The translations under genes were made by a program, and so were the position numbers. A stretch of 64,000 nucleotides of DNA, from assembly GCA_015501595.1 (NCBI GenBank), contig JADNRX010000019.1:1-64000 (forward strand), written 5' to 3'. Positions within the stretch are counted from its first letter, which is position 1; every line of letters begins with the position of its first letter. Positions 37,055 through 49,029 of the stretch are shown here, piece by piece. This DNA is from Hymenopellis radicata. Taxonomy: Eukaryota; Basidiomycota; Agaricomycetes; Agaricales; Physalacriaceae. Under the pieces are notes generated by a model. It did no database searches and was not told the DNA's origin. It saw nothing but the letters and a program-made list of their open reading frames with translations.

Positions 37055-40000
37055 ATGATCTCCAAGCGCAGCACCGTGTATACACCCCCTTTTCGTATCC
37101 TTTTCACCTGCTTGTGCTCACATTATATACAGTTTGAGTCCTTTAAACTCGGAAAACCCAGACCGACGCACGCTCATGCCCGCTCTCATTCACGAAATAC
37201 ATCCATGTCTTCATTCACCTTTGGCGCTTCCAAATCCACCCCTGCCAACCTCAGTGACGCTCCGCCGCCGCCCTCCTCTAAGCGCAATTCGCACCACAGA
37301 CGCAGGTCTTCGGTGTCCACACGGCGCGAATCAGCCGAAATGATGGGTATGGACTTGCCACAATCCATCTCAGAGGACAACATCACCCTCGGCGAGAAGG
37401 ACTCTATCCGCCGCAGGGCGCTGTGGGCCCTCGAGGGCAAGCCAGACGCCTCTTACTCCAAAGTTGAGATACCCGAGCTCATGACCCCGGATAGCGACAG
37501 CATGAGCTTCGACTTTCGTAAGTGCTCACTTTTTACGTGTCCGGCAATCTACTTAGCCTGTTCGTTAGCCTCTAAACCCTCTTTTCCCCCGGGAACTGGC
37601 GCCAATCCGGGGCTGTCTTCCCTCATGTCCAACAAGCGGGATTCCTTCAAACTCCTCGGAGCCAGCGCGTCCTCCAAGGATCAATTGCACACTCTCGTTG
37701 AGGAAGACGAGGACGAAGAGGAGACTCCGTTGTCCATTATTGAACCGTCCATTCCGTCCGCAACCAAACCCCTTAATTCCAAGCCGCGTCCTGCCACACT
37801 TAGCCTCCGTCCATTGTCCCTGACTCCCGATGCTTTATCTAATCCGTATGGTCTTCCTACACCTCCCAGTGCCTCGCAATCTCGCCAGGGGCTTCGATCT
37901 TTGTCGCTATGCTCTGACAGAACTTCTCAAACGCCGTCTCCGCCGACGGTGGCCGCCTCTCGTAAACCTGTCCTCAATTTGCAGATTGCGACGGACGGCT
38001 CCCTGGTGAAGCCTGCGTCTGTGGATCTGTCCTCAGATCCTAAACCTGCTCGTCGACGAAGCATCACTTATAAACGCTCTTCCTCTTCATTGTCTGGTGC
38101 TGGCTTGCCTACTCCCGAGATGACACCTACATTTGATAGCCGCCGCTCGTTGAGCAGCGTTGCCACGGACGACGATGATGTGTGCTCCGTCTCGTCCAGC
38201 TCATCATCACTTCGCAGCCAGCCTCGCCCCTCAGTGCCAGCGAGCAGCATTTTTTATTCAAAAGTCACAACGCCCTTCTCACTCGGATCATGGACCTCGA
38301 GCGTAGTTTGAATTGCAGGCGCCGTGACGATGGATACAGCTCGCGTCCCACTTCCGCTCTTTCCGACGTGTCCAACTCGTCTTCTGCGCTGACGATGAGA
38401 TGCTACGTCTCGTCGCTGACCTCAAGGCGGAACGTGACGAGCTCAAGCGGGACGTTGAAGGCTGGCGCGAGCGAGTTGCTGACATGGACAAGCAGTTGGT
38501 AACCTTTGCGAAGCGTATCGAGAATGAGAGAAGAGAAGCTTGGGTTGCCAGGACAAAGTGCGGCATGGTTGAAGTTGAACGCGCTGGTTTGACGAAGGAG
38601 GTCGAGAACCTCAGCAATCAACTTGCGGACGTTCGAGACGAGAACCGCGTCTTGCAGGGCGACGTCGATCGGTTATCACGGGAAAAGGCCGCGTTAGAGG
38701 ACGAGGTCGCTCGTCTGAAAGCCAACAACGACGCCATGGTGACACCTACTGTTCCAACGTGGGAGCCATTCGCCAGGAAACGAGGCGTCGGCATTGGATC
38801 TTCTCTTGACTCTGCCACTTCATCTGTCACTGATGTCGACGAGTCCCCGATGGAATTTGGTTTCTCCCTCAAGTCTGTCGCTGAAGAGCCTGAGGAAGGC
38901 GGTTACTTCTCAGATGAGGACAGCGGTCTCGCTGGATACGAGGATGAAGATGAGGATGATCTCGACCTGACGAACAGCCCGATGTCGGATGATGATTTCG
39001 GTTCTGATGATGGTTTCCCGCGCTCTGTGGTGTCGTTGAGGGACGTGTCCCAGCAGGAAGTAGCGACTGGTCTTGTTACGCCTGTCAGGACGCCCCCTTC
39101 GCACCAGGCGCGCGCTTCATTATCGAAGACGTGGACATTCCCCCGTGGACCCCACGCATCGAACGTTGCTACCTCTGATAGTTCAAACGAGGTTGACAGG
39201 TTCTTTGGCTGTCTCGATGACAAGGAGGACAGTCCTGTGCTTTCTACTGATGTCGAGGACCCATATAGCTTCGAGAGGAGCAAGGGTCTGTTCGCCAGCG
39301 GCTTCAAGTACGACGCGGACACTGACATGCCGGCGTGGTTGCTCGGTGCGGCCGCCTTAGAGGAAGAGGAGGAGGAGAAGGGCTTGATATTGTTATTGAA
39401 GAGGAAGAGGAAGATGAGGAGTATGGCAGTGAGGCCACAAAGGTGGAAGTTGAAGATGACGACGACGATCTTTTTGGAGAAGTTGGGGCATCAAGATAAC
39501 CTTTACGCCACCGACCGACGATCCTGTCGATTTGGTGGCGCCTCTTTCTGCGGTGACTCCTGTGGAGATCTCGCGCCTGAGACTCCTAGTCCAAGGTTCG
39601 CTGCGAGCCTCTTCCAGGTTTCGATGTTGAGGAGGAAGAGGACGATGACGACGTTACACGTACTCCGTTTAACTTTGGTCAGTCGTTCACCCAAACAGCT
39701 ACTCCTCCCGCTTCTGCTCCCAGGATGAGTGCGTCTCCCTCTGGTATCCCTCGCGCCATTCCTTTACGCTCGTCTTCCGATTCGCCCACCTACAACTACC
39801 AAACTCCCCCGAACAAACGGACTGCGCACTCTTTCATACCCCAGCCCGTCTCGCCCAGGCCGAAGCAGACCACCACTTTCATTCGTCAACCTGTGCGGAA
39901 GCCCTTGGCGGCCGCGCACAACAACGCTCCTGTTATAAAGAGCGCTTCTGATAAATCATCAAATGGTTCGGCCTATAACCCTCAAACTAATATGAGTACG

Positions 40001-40421
40001 TCTTACTGATTTGCGTTTCTTACTTCTAGTGGACGGCAAGATGAACGCCCTTCGCAGGTTCTCCGATGACTTATCGATGGACGCAGGAGACGGCTCGGCG
40101 CGCGCCGAGTCGGCGGTGATGATGAGTGTGGATTTGGGCAATCGGGAGCCTGCTGGAGAGAGCCCGAGGCCTGCGGCTTCTTGGTCGCCGCGGCTGTTTT
40201 CGTCGTTTACGAACTATATTGGGCTGTCGCTGTCACCCAAGACGAACGATGCGCCGTTGGTGCAGCCTTTTTCGTCTCTGGTTCATGAGAGGCGGTTCGT
40301 GACAAAGGAGCAGCAGCTCGAGAAGTTGAAGGTCCGGCTCGCGACGGAGGGTTCTGCGATTGTGCCGTTTGCGGGAGATGTTTGTAAGAAATGCCAGGAT
40401 GATGATGCGGTATTTTTGTAA
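37055..40421 (+). CDS. Coiled-coil, Ser-rich cytoplasmic-type protein with several apparent frameshifts
   Basis: Unrecognised function. Likely starts at MSSFTFGASKST (37205) or upstream at 37055. The N-terminal half is Ser/Pro-rich with FxFGA- and RRRSS-type patches (first intron about 37518-37568). Then comes a conserved-looking block SASEQHFLFKSHNALLTRIM followed by DLERSL, a heptad-rich coiled coil (LRLVADLKAERDELKRDVEG, KEVENLSNQLADVRDENRVL), long acidic runs (YEDEDEDDLD) and a C-terminal block FSSFTNYIGLSLSP ... CKKCQDDD. The frame changes near 38225, 38390, 39380 and 39600; each is explained by one missing base. Four or more such events in one otherwise conserved protein suggest sequence error rather than decay. 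A short intron lies near 39993-40029. Confidence 0.6.
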
Positions 40422-40957
40422 TGTGGGTGTTTCTTTTTGCTATCGTGGGGTGCTCGTTGGCTGATGGATGGCTCTTTGCAGATTTGAGTTTACGTGCATG
40501 AGCTGTGTGTACATTTCTGGACTGTTATTTCTTCTCTTTCACTTCTCTGAGATGATGTCGACGGTTTATAGCCCTCGGCATCCATCCACTCACCCCACGC
40601 TACCTATTTCATTTCTATCGCTGTTGTTCCATACGCTCCATACGCTCGTAGCTAGATGCTAGACGGACGCTATAGGGACTTGCCCTTTTGTAAAGTTCGT
40701 GTAACATTTATTATATGTGACATCCAAGATTCGCTTTGAGCTTTTTTGTTATTCTGAATATAGTATGCCCTATGCCTTTATCTTTTCTTCTTGACTGACT
40801 CTGAGAGAACACTTATAGTTTGTGGCGCGAAAGCCGGCAAGTCTTTGGCAAGTCTGGACAATTCTAGACCCGGGTTTCCGCAATCCGCCGAGTCGTGCGA
40901 ACCGGAGTCCGACGTTGGGCACAATTTCTCCAGGCGCCGTCCAACACAACCACCACC
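40422..40957. other. Intergenic interval
   Basis: 3' flank of the coiled-coil gene and promoter region of the NDUFA4-like gene; no further feature seen. Confidence 0.5.
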
Positions 40958-41418
40958 ATGAGTAAACCCGCAGGCAAAACTTCGCTCTCCAGGCAGTTCA
41001 TGAAGAACTGGTATGCCGTCGAGGTGCGTGTGTGCTCGCTCGCTGTTCGCAAAAGCTGACTGACTGGTGGTGGTGGCAGGCTCTACCCATGTACGCACCG
41101 AGACCTGGTCTAGTCCGTGGCTAACAGGCAGTCTAGCATCGTCATTGTGGGCGGGATCGTGGGCGTCGCGGGATTCTACGGGTACCGCCTCGCTATGGGG
41201 CCTACAGGTGCGTTTCCTAGGCTAGGGTGGTCGAGGCTGACTTGGGGCGCGGCGTAGTGATCTGGACCAAGGCGAACCCGACGCCGTGGAATGAGATTCA
41301 GCAGGACCAGGGCACGAAGCTCATTGAGGTGAATCACAAGTTTGATAAGAGGTGAGTGATTTGTGTGTGTAGGGAAAATGTGTTGATGGGTTGTAGTTGG
41401 TCCCGGGACAAGCTTTAG
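40958..41418 (+). CDS. NDUFA4-like (MLRQ-type) respiratory-chain subunit
   Basis: Small inner-mitochondrial-membrane protein of the NDUFA4 family, now assigned to cytochrome c oxidase in animals. Five exons: 40958-41023, 41080-41090, 41137-41207, 41258-41351, 41397-41418, giving 87 residues. Features: short N-terminus SKPAGKTSLSRQFMKNWYAV, one membrane helix IVIVGGIVGVAGFYGYRLA, then GPTVIWTKANPTPWN, matching the family pattern in which the helix is followed by W and NPEPWN, and a C-terminal VNHKFDKSWSRDKL. Exon 2 is only 11 nt. All splice sites are GT-AG with introns of 45-56 nt. The frame is intact. Confidence 0.85.
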
Positions 41419-41514
41419 AGTGTCTCTCTCTTTGTGTATTATGAGCAACGAGCGGTTCTCTATTTTTTCTTCCACTACACCGCAAGTCTCCAACACTACC
41501 AGCACTGTTACGTT

Positions 41515-41985
41515 CACACCATTTCGCTGGATTCCTGTTGGAAGGATTGAGCCTCGAGTTCCGACTATGACCTCTGAGTGGTACGTTGAACGCTGCGCTT
41601 GTTGTCGCATCTGGTCATCCATGATTCTGAGAGCTTTCGCCTGCAATAAAACTCTCACTTCACGTCTTTCATTCAATTTCTAGTCAAGTGTTTTCTATCA
41701 TTATCAGCCATGGGCCCCCGCTTCAAGTTCCCAACATGCACTACCAACGGTGTGTGCGCTATTATGTCCACACCATGCTGGATTCCTGTTGGAAGCATCG
41801 AGCCTCGAGTTCCGGCTCTTCAAGGTGGGTTGGGCCTGTGACCTATGAGGGAGTTGGTACCGTGTACGTTAAACGCTGCGCTTGTCATCATGGTTCAAGT
41901 TGTCGCTCATGAGTCTGAGAACTTTCGCCTGCAATAAGTTTCTCACTTCGCTTTTTTCAATTTCTTGTCTTTTTAGATAACAATT
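41515..41985. repeat. Diverged direct repeat, two units about 255 bp apart
   Basis: Unit 1 (about 41528-41690) and unit 2 (about 41781-41980) share ctggattcctgttggaag, gagcctcgagttccg, acgctgcgcttg and ctttcgcctgcaataa in the same order. Unit 2 has an extra piece of about 30 bases. No coding signal. Located between the NDUFA4-like and ARA2-like genes. Confidence 0.7.
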
Positions 41986-42097
41986 TCATTTGAGGTACAT
42001 TTCCGACATACTACCGACCGTTTCGGTCCGCTGCATCCCTTCGCGCCGACCACCATCCTCAAAACGGTTGCGGGCTTTGAGAGCGCTTTATTTGACC

Positions 42098-43423
42098 ATG
42101 TCTTGGACTGCTATCCCGGATGAAATCGAGGACCAACCTATCGATGGTCCCCTCGTAGTACGTCGTCGAAAAAAAAAATCTGTCCTATTTGCTTATCATG
42201 TTCCATCGCAGGCGACGGTTGACGCCCCTTTATCTGTATCTCAGCTCGTCATCGGAGGAGGAGTCTTGTCGAATCAATACAACACTGATGACCATCTGGA
42301 GAGTACTGTCCCATTGCGCGTTGTCCGTCTTGCTTTTCGGTGCGCTTCATGAACGAAACTCGATCATGTGGTCTGACTCGCTTCACAGATACGGTATTCG
42401 CACGATCGATACTTCGATTTACTATGGGCCATCTGAGCTGGTCCTTGGGAAGGCTTTGCAGGCCATCAAGGAGGAGTTTCCGCGCTCGTCTTACCAGATC
42501 GTACGAATACTTTTTTCCAAGCCGCCACGATACTGATTGAAACACAGATGACCAAGTGTGGGCGTGTCAGTGCGAACGAGTTTAACTACCACCCCGACGC
42601 AATCCGAGATAGTGTCAAGCGGAGTCTTGAACGGCTGCAGACAGACTACCTCGATACTGTCTACCTCCATGACACCGAATTTGTGTGTACGCCTGTGGGC
42701 CACGCTCCCGGCGACTCTTCTGCGGCTTTAAAGGATAAAATGGCCGACTTTGGACTCGCACACGGTCAGGAAAGCAAAGTTCACGGAGATGGCGATCAAC
42801 AGATCTTGGATGCGTTTGCGACGCTCCGAGAACTCAAAGAACAAGGAATAATCAAGAAGATCGGAATCACAGGTATCTATCCTCCATACGCTCTGCTCTA
42901 TTCCTAGCTCATCGCTCTCCAAGGATATCCACTTCCGACACTCCTCCGCCTCGCGCTGCTCATCTTGCACAACCCGCCGTACGAGCCCGTCGATGTCATC
43001 CTCTCGTACTCGCATCTCTCCCTCCAGAACAGCACCTTCCTCCAATTCGGACCGGAACTGCTCGGCCGCGCCAAGGTCGGGCAGCTGCTCACGGCGTCGC
43101 CGTTCAGCATGGGGCTCCTCACCGCCGCGCTCCCGCCGTGGCACCCCTCGCCGGAGCCTCTCCGCCAAGCCGCGGCGAAGGCGCGTGCAGAGGTGGACGG
43201 ACTGCCGAATGTCGCTTTGGGATATGCGATACGGAAGTGCGGGGGCGTGTATCCGCTTGTGACGGGCTTTAGTAAGATGAGCGAGGTGCATGAGTGTGTT
43301 GGGGTGTGGCGGGAGATCATGGCCGGTGGGAAGGAGAGTGAGGGGAGGCTGGAGAAGGAGGAGAAGGTTATGGGGATATTTGAGGAGTCTGGGTTTAAGG
43401 ATTGGTCGTGGGCGTCGCCTTGA
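42098..43423 (+). CDS. D-arabinose 1-dehydrogenase (ARA2-like aldo/keto reductase), intact right copy
   Basis: NAD-dependent oxidation of D-arabinose in the D-erythroascorbate pathway; cytosolic. Five exons: 42098-42157, 42212-42339, 42389-42500, 42548-42872, 42924-43423, giving 374 residues. Motifs: LVIGGGVLSNQYNTDDHLES, YGIRTIDTSIYYGPSELVLG (catalytic Asp/Tyr region of aldo/keto reductases), MTKCGR (catalytic Lys), DYLDTVYLHDTEFV (catalytic His), LQFGPELLGRAKVGQLLTAS. Start chosen because exon 1 splices in phase to the conserved second exon. Splice sites are normal. The first exon lies outside the palindrome arm (arm begins at 42237 inside exon 2), so this is the parental-side copy. Convergent with the right NLR. 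Confidence 0.9.
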
Positions 43424-43768
43424 TGGTCGGTGTTCGTGTTGAGCTCTAGAACTGTCACTTTATATTTAGTAGAGAGGCATATCGACCACATCACCCGCCA
43501 TGATAATGGCAACTTAAGATTCCATATCAACAACAGCACTGGGAAACTGGAGGGTGGGTTGGCCGACATGGACGATCGTCTCTGAGGAGGAGGACACCAC
43601 ATAGCGTGCTAATGTTAAGTCAGCTTGAGGTCATTCTTACCAAGAGGTGTGGTGTGTTCAATATTCGACATGGCTAGGACATTCAGTGGACTGCAAGATA
43701 GATATGCTACTTGATTGGTGGACTTTCATGTCAGTATATAGATGTAAGTAGGGAATCTAACACAAAGA
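43424..43768. other. Intergenic interval between convergent ARA2-like and NLR genes
   Basis: Counterpart of 32893-33094 in the left arm; contains the 3' flanks of both genes and no other recognisable feature. Confidence 0.5.
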
Positions 43769-44509
43769 TCAAGGACTCGGAGTATAGCATGTATGCCAAT
43801 CTGTATCAGTATAACAGTCTTCAAATGAGACTGTGCAATATCCCTTCTCCCTTATAATCATGGCGGTTTCCGGTGTAAGAAGTGAATTGTGCCGATCACG
43901 AGAAAGCCACATATATCGAAGTGAAGTTTCAGGGCCAGTGCGTGACCAAATCCACCCCTCGGAATCAACCCACCACGAAGGATAGTCCTGTATATTCCGC
44001 CATACTCGAACCGACTTGTCCCATGAACCAGAGACAATATGTGTCCCATCGGGTGAAAATGCCACAGATGTAACACCCTGGGTGTGTCCATACAGTACTC
44101 TCACTTTACCCGTTATCACATCCCAGACTAGAACAGAATTATCTTCAATTATCCCAGCAGCAATTTGTAGATGCTCAACCCTTGGAGAAAAGGCAATAGT
44201 CTGATTGACCCAGCCATGAGAGCCCAGATCAATGTTCTTCAAATGTTTGCCTGTCTTCACATCCCATACAATAATAGCTCTATCCAGGGACCCAGAGGCA
44301 ATTTGCTCACCACTAACAGATATCACGACAGCTGTGACTCGTCCTGTGTGGCCTATGAGCACTTTTATGTTCTCTCCATTCCTTGTATCCCAGATCCGAA
44401 TTGACCCATCCTCTGAACCAGAGACAAATTGGCAGCCATCAGGGAAGAAAGCGATAGATGTAATAAACCTTGTGTGGCCCATGAACCCTGTGTAGCCCAT
44501 GAACCCTGT

Positions 44510-46622
44510 TAGGGTTTGAAAGTCAGGTTAAGCTTGACCGGTCAAGTCGCTTAACCTGACCTAACCTAACCGAAAATTTGACCGATGAGACTTGACCGGT
44601 CACACAAATTGACCGGTCACGGTCAACGGTCAAGCTCCGAACAAGAATTGTGCATGACTGCACGTAACCGGCCATGACCGGTCTTGACTGGTAAAATCTG
44701 GGTAAAATGTTTGTTCGTGTGGTACGAGCATGCTTGTGCTAAAGAGCACAGCTGCATTTCGCAATACACGATAATCCTGCACATCTCCCGTCGATGCAAC
44801 AAGTAAATGTTGCACCGCCGGAAGGTAGTGAGGATGAAAGAAGGTGGAGGGTTGGAAGTGGCAACATCGACGCGTGGTGACGTGGACGTGGACGTGGTTG
44901 TTGTAATTGTCGTGTAGTCGTTCCGGTGGGGTGTCGTTGTCGCGAGGGCACCTGCTTGTCAGCAGTGACGGGCATCGGTGTGGTGGTGGCGGGAGTGGGC
45001 GCGTGATGATGTTGGTGTCGTCGTCGTCGTGGGCTTGTCGCAGATAGTAAGCTACTGGCTGAGCAGAGAGAGAGAACACTGTGTTACGCACCTTGAGGCA
45101 GCAGACAGTTCGGTGCCCAATCGAGGTCTTTAATAATTTGGGTCTGTGTTGCAATCGTTGTTGTCCACAGATCCAGATCTTCGTGGTGTCATAGTCGTCT
45201 CCGTGGTGACGTGATTGTGGTTGTCGTGACTGTCGTGCAGTGGGTCATAGTCGTTGTCCAGGTGGTGGTTTGCGGCGTGTTTGCGGCGTGGTGGTGCGTG
45301 TTCTCGTTGTTGTGGGAGTAGGGGCATCTTTGTCATTGTCGCTGTGGAATTGGGATTGTAGTGGTGGTGCGGTATATCCGGTGTTGAGGTGCAATGCGTC
45401 ACAGTGGCATCGTTGTCGTCGTGGTGGAGTTGTCGTGGCCGTGGTGCGGTCGCCGTCGTCGCCATGCAGTTGGCATCGTCGTCATGCGGTTGTCGTCGTC
45501 CTGGTGCTGCTGCCGTCGTCGTAGCTGTACTGCAGTCGCGGAAGCATCAGTTACTGCCAATCTAGAGAATAAAATACGCAACTTGAAGACGCCGCCTGTC
45601 AGCAGACAGCGCGGCGTCAAGTTCCCAAGCCAATCTCCTGTGTCCTCTGCCCCGTGGGGGGTCGCCTGCATTGTGTGTGAAGAGTTGCGGCCTCGTTGGA
45701 GGGCTTACGCGTCCAGCGGGGCCGCCGGGGCTCTTCAAGCCCGCAGATCCATTGGAAAGCCAGACAAGATAGATAGATCGAAGCAGAGCGACGCCTAGAA
45801 GACCCGCGTCCCAAGGTCGGGTCTTCGGTGTCCAGGCGTCGTGAGAGGATGGTGGTAAGATGGAGAGATTGCTCCCAAAAAGCGTCTCGATCACCACTCG
45901 GATGATCGGGCCGGACGACGGAAGCGACCTCGGGATGGTTCCAGAGACGCAACGAAGGCGGCGCTCGCCCTCGGATGTGTCGGGATGTGATCAGAGAATG
46001 CTATTTCACAACTTTGAAATTTACCTATTTTTGGCCTAGTGAAAGGTTTGTACTGCACATATAGTGCAAGTATCTTACACGGACTATTGGTATTGAAGTA
46101 TTTGCGATGAGACGGGTGATGTATGTCTACGGGATCATGTATATACACACTACTGTTCAATTATAGGATAATACAGAAAGACCGATAACCTACTGTGGAG
46201 TGAATACAATCTAAATTATGAACATGAGCCCGTGAGTTAATAGTCGTACGCCATCAAGTTCTTGCCTACGAGCGTGGAACGATGATGGGGCCTTGAGATT
46301 CACACCAGTCATGTCCTAATGGCCAAGTGGATTCATTGCTTGTGGTAACTGATGTCATAGTCAGGTAGTCTTGAGTTCAATCCTTGCTTGTCTCATTTTG
46401 TTCGGCTGGTGAGCCGGTTGTGACCGATCATAACCGGTCTTGACTCGGTTGCGGTCCTAACCGGTTATGACTGCTTGACCAGGCTTGACTTGACCGGTTA
46501 AGCTGCCTAACCGGTCACGGTCAACGGTTAGGCCAAAATGGTTGATTTGCTTGACCGGTCCGGTCACCGGTTAACTCAGATTAAGGTCACTTAACCTGAC
46601 TTAACCGGACTTTCGAACCCTA
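44510..46622. mobile_element. Non-autonomous hAT-type element, 2.1 kb, 8-bp target duplication
   Basis: Left end TAGGGTTTGAAAGTCAGGTT; complement of the right end TAGGGTTCGAAAGTCCGGTT. Direct repeats AACCCTGT at 44502-44509 and 46623-46630. Both ends carry many copies of TTGACCGGTCA- and AACCGGT-like motifs, probable transposase binding sites. The interior contains a strongly G/T-biased triplet-like stretch (about 44870-45540) and a tRNA-like Pol III promoter (about 46312-46400). No transposase frame. Inserted between WD40 repeats 10 and 11 of the right NLR. Confidence 0.9.
46312..46400 (+). repeat. tRNA-derived, SINE-like Pol III promoter unit inside the hAT element
   Basis: TGGCCAAGTGG at 46320-46330 fits the Pol III A box and GAGTTCAATCC at 46373-46383 fits the B box, about 42 bp apart, followed by a short T-rich stretch. 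A full cloverleaf is not obvious, so this is a tRNA-like relic or the head of a SINE rather than a functional tRNA. Confidence 0.45.
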
Positions 46623-47235
46623 AACCCTGTGTAGCCCATGAAATTCTGGACTTGCTCTCCTGTCCTCGAATCCCAGATAATCAAGGATCCAGTGCATAAG
46701 CCAATTATAATATCAGTACTGCGGGGAGAAAATGACAGGTATGTCACTCTCTCACTGATGTGCTGTTCTCTTAACAGCTTTCCATATGCTGTATCATAAA
46801 TCATGAGAACACCTGCTACAGAATCATACTGTGCTAGTGTAGTACCATCACTAGAAAGTGCCAGGTCAGGAGATCCGGGGTGATGAGTACTGGGTCTGGC
46901 AGTAGAATCGAATTTTTTAAGCTGTTGGCCTGACATCACATCCCATATTTGAATAGTTTTACTATCCTGAGGCAGCAAAATGACCTGTTTGCCATCTGAA
47001 GAAAATGCTACCCACATAACATGGTGCATGTAGCCTTTGAGCTTTTTCAGTGGTTCACTTGCTATCGTATTCCAGACACAGATAGAATGATCCATTGAAG
47101 CTGAGACAACACGTGTACCATCATGAGAGAACATCACAGACCGAACAGGATTAGTGTGGCCAGTAAGCTCGTTCAACAACTCCCCCTTTGCAACATTCCA
47201 AATCTGGATTGAGTTATTCCACAATCCTGAAACTA

Positions 47236-47479
47236 CTGTAGTGTTTCGACCGCAAATTCACATAATGGGTCACGGAGGTCTTTGAAGTGAAGCTATATAT
47301 ACACCATAACGGGTCACGGACCACTTTGGCCAGGCACGAGCCTCCAAATAAGGAAATTTCAGGTCCCGCCATAGGCAGGACTGTCCAAATAAGGCAATTT
47401 AAGGGTCTGTGAAGCTGTTCGCTGTAACTTCAGACCATAACGGGTCACAGGCTGTGAAGTTACGGTCGAAACGCTACAG
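47236..47479. mobile_element. TA-flanked MITE (244 bp), same family as 31952-32204
   Basis: Ends CTGTAGTGTTTCGACCG and complement of CGGTCGAAACGCTACAG, flanked by TA at 47234-47235 and 47480-47481. The interior shares gggtcac-type and gcgaacagctt-like patches with the left-arm MITE. It lies at a different position of the WD40 region (within repeat 6), so the two are independent insertions. Removing it restores QKVVSGLWNNSIQIW. Confidence 0.92.
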
Positions 47480-48013
47480 TACCTTCTGCCCATCCCAAGA
47501 AAATGCAACAGAGGTGACTTCGGAGCCTATGTGAATGTTGAACCGCTTCAGTTCTTGACCAGTCGATGCATTCCAGATCCGTATTGAGTTATCTTGAGAA
47601 CCAGACACAATCTGCGGACTGCAGGGAGAGAATGCAACAGACCGGACCTCCTCAGTATGGCCGGTAAGCTTCCTCACTTGCTGTCCTGTTTGCACATCCC
47701 AAATCCACACAGATTTGTCATTCAATGAGCATGAGACAATCTGTGTATCATTGTGCGAAAATGCTACAGATTGGACCTCACCCATATGACCGTTCAATTG
47801 CTTATGCTGGTCACTATCTCGAGCCCATATCTGTACAGACATGTCATCAGAACCAGAGATAATGTACTGAGTGTTATGGGAAAATGCTACAGTATTGACA
47901 GTTGCAGTATGCCCTAATAGCTCTTTCAGCTGCTCAAAAGTTGACACATCCCAGATTCGGATGGACTTATCACGGGAACCAGATACAAGATATACACCAT
48001 CATCTGAAAAAGC

Positions 48014-49029
48014 TAGGGAACAGCACGGGTTTCGTGGGTTGGCGTGGGTTGTGGGTACGGGTTGGCGCGGGCACGGGTGTGGGTCGTGAGCTAGACACCC
48101 GTGGGCAGCCCACTGCACCCGCACCAACCCATACTGCCTATTTAGGCAAGTGCTGCTTAGTTGTAGTACTAGGCGCGAGTACTCGTCATCTTGACCTGTG
48201 AAAATGTAGATATATATTTCAAGTTAATTTAGAATTTTTCTCTGAAGTAAACGGGCTGTTGTTTCACCTAAATAAGACAGCGCGTCAATATCTCGCGATC
48301 CGGCGTTCAGGGCCGAGATCCGAGATGACGCGTCAGCGTCGTTCAATCGAGTCTCTCTCTCTCTCCATGATCACCACTCAGTGAGCGACAGTCGTCGCCG
48401 CCGTGGCACCGCCGCTCTGACAACGGTCAGGCGGTCTCCGGGGTGTTACTTGTAGCCCTGGCTCTTCACCAGACTTACTGCTGCTGTCTATGACAGCAGC
48501 CAAGGACGACAACGAACCCACCACGACCACGACCACCACAAACGACTGGACATTGATGACACCGACGATGACAATGATGGACGACGACGAAGATCGCGAT
48601 GATAAGGATGCGGGACCCAGTGATGAGGCTGCCGCCTGCGGGACGCGGGACACGGGACACGGTAATGTTTGTTTAATCTCCATCAAGTATTCCTTGTTAC
48701 CTTCTTTAGTTCCTACCACCATGATGGCCTTGGCCTACATGCCCATTTCTTGACGAGATGACGACAACGACGCGACCACCATCATCTCCGTCACCATTCC
48801 CACTACTGGCCTCACCCTCAGTCCTGCATCATGCGCGACTGAGCGTCCCCGTGCCATTGCCCGGGGATGCTCGTCGGGCATGAATGGATTTGGGTGAGAA
48901 CCCATGGGCTGACCCATGGGTTAGCAAACCCGCGTAGCCCGTACCCATATGGTACGGGTGTTAACCCGCGGCGGGCACGGGCGTGGGTGTCTCTCCCGAC
49001 ACCCGCGGATCCTCCCGTGCTATTCCTTA
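48014..49029. mobile_element. Non-autonomous hAT-type element, 1.0 kb, 8-bp target duplication
   Basis: Left end TAGGGAACAGCACGGG; complement of the right end TAAGGAATAGCACGGG. Direct repeats GAAAAAGC at 48006-48013 and 49030-49037. Subterminal regions are full of GGGTNNNGGG-type (gggttgg, cacgggtg) motifs in mirrored order. The interior has a C/A-rich triplet-like stretch near 48490-48600, similar in style to the 2.1-kb element. No transposase frame. Removing it restores the WD40 motif SIAFSDDGVYLVSGS. Confidence 0.9.

Noticed and set aside
45240..45798. Overlapping open frames in the 2.1-kb hAT element as possible transposase
   Set aside because: Low-complexity Arg/Val-rich translations of a G/T-biased stretch; no hAT or other transposase motif.
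44502..46630. AACCCT/AGGGTT runs that look like fungal telomere repeat (TTAGGG)
   Set aside because: Only single units, explained by hAT termini and an 8-bp target duplication; no tandem array.
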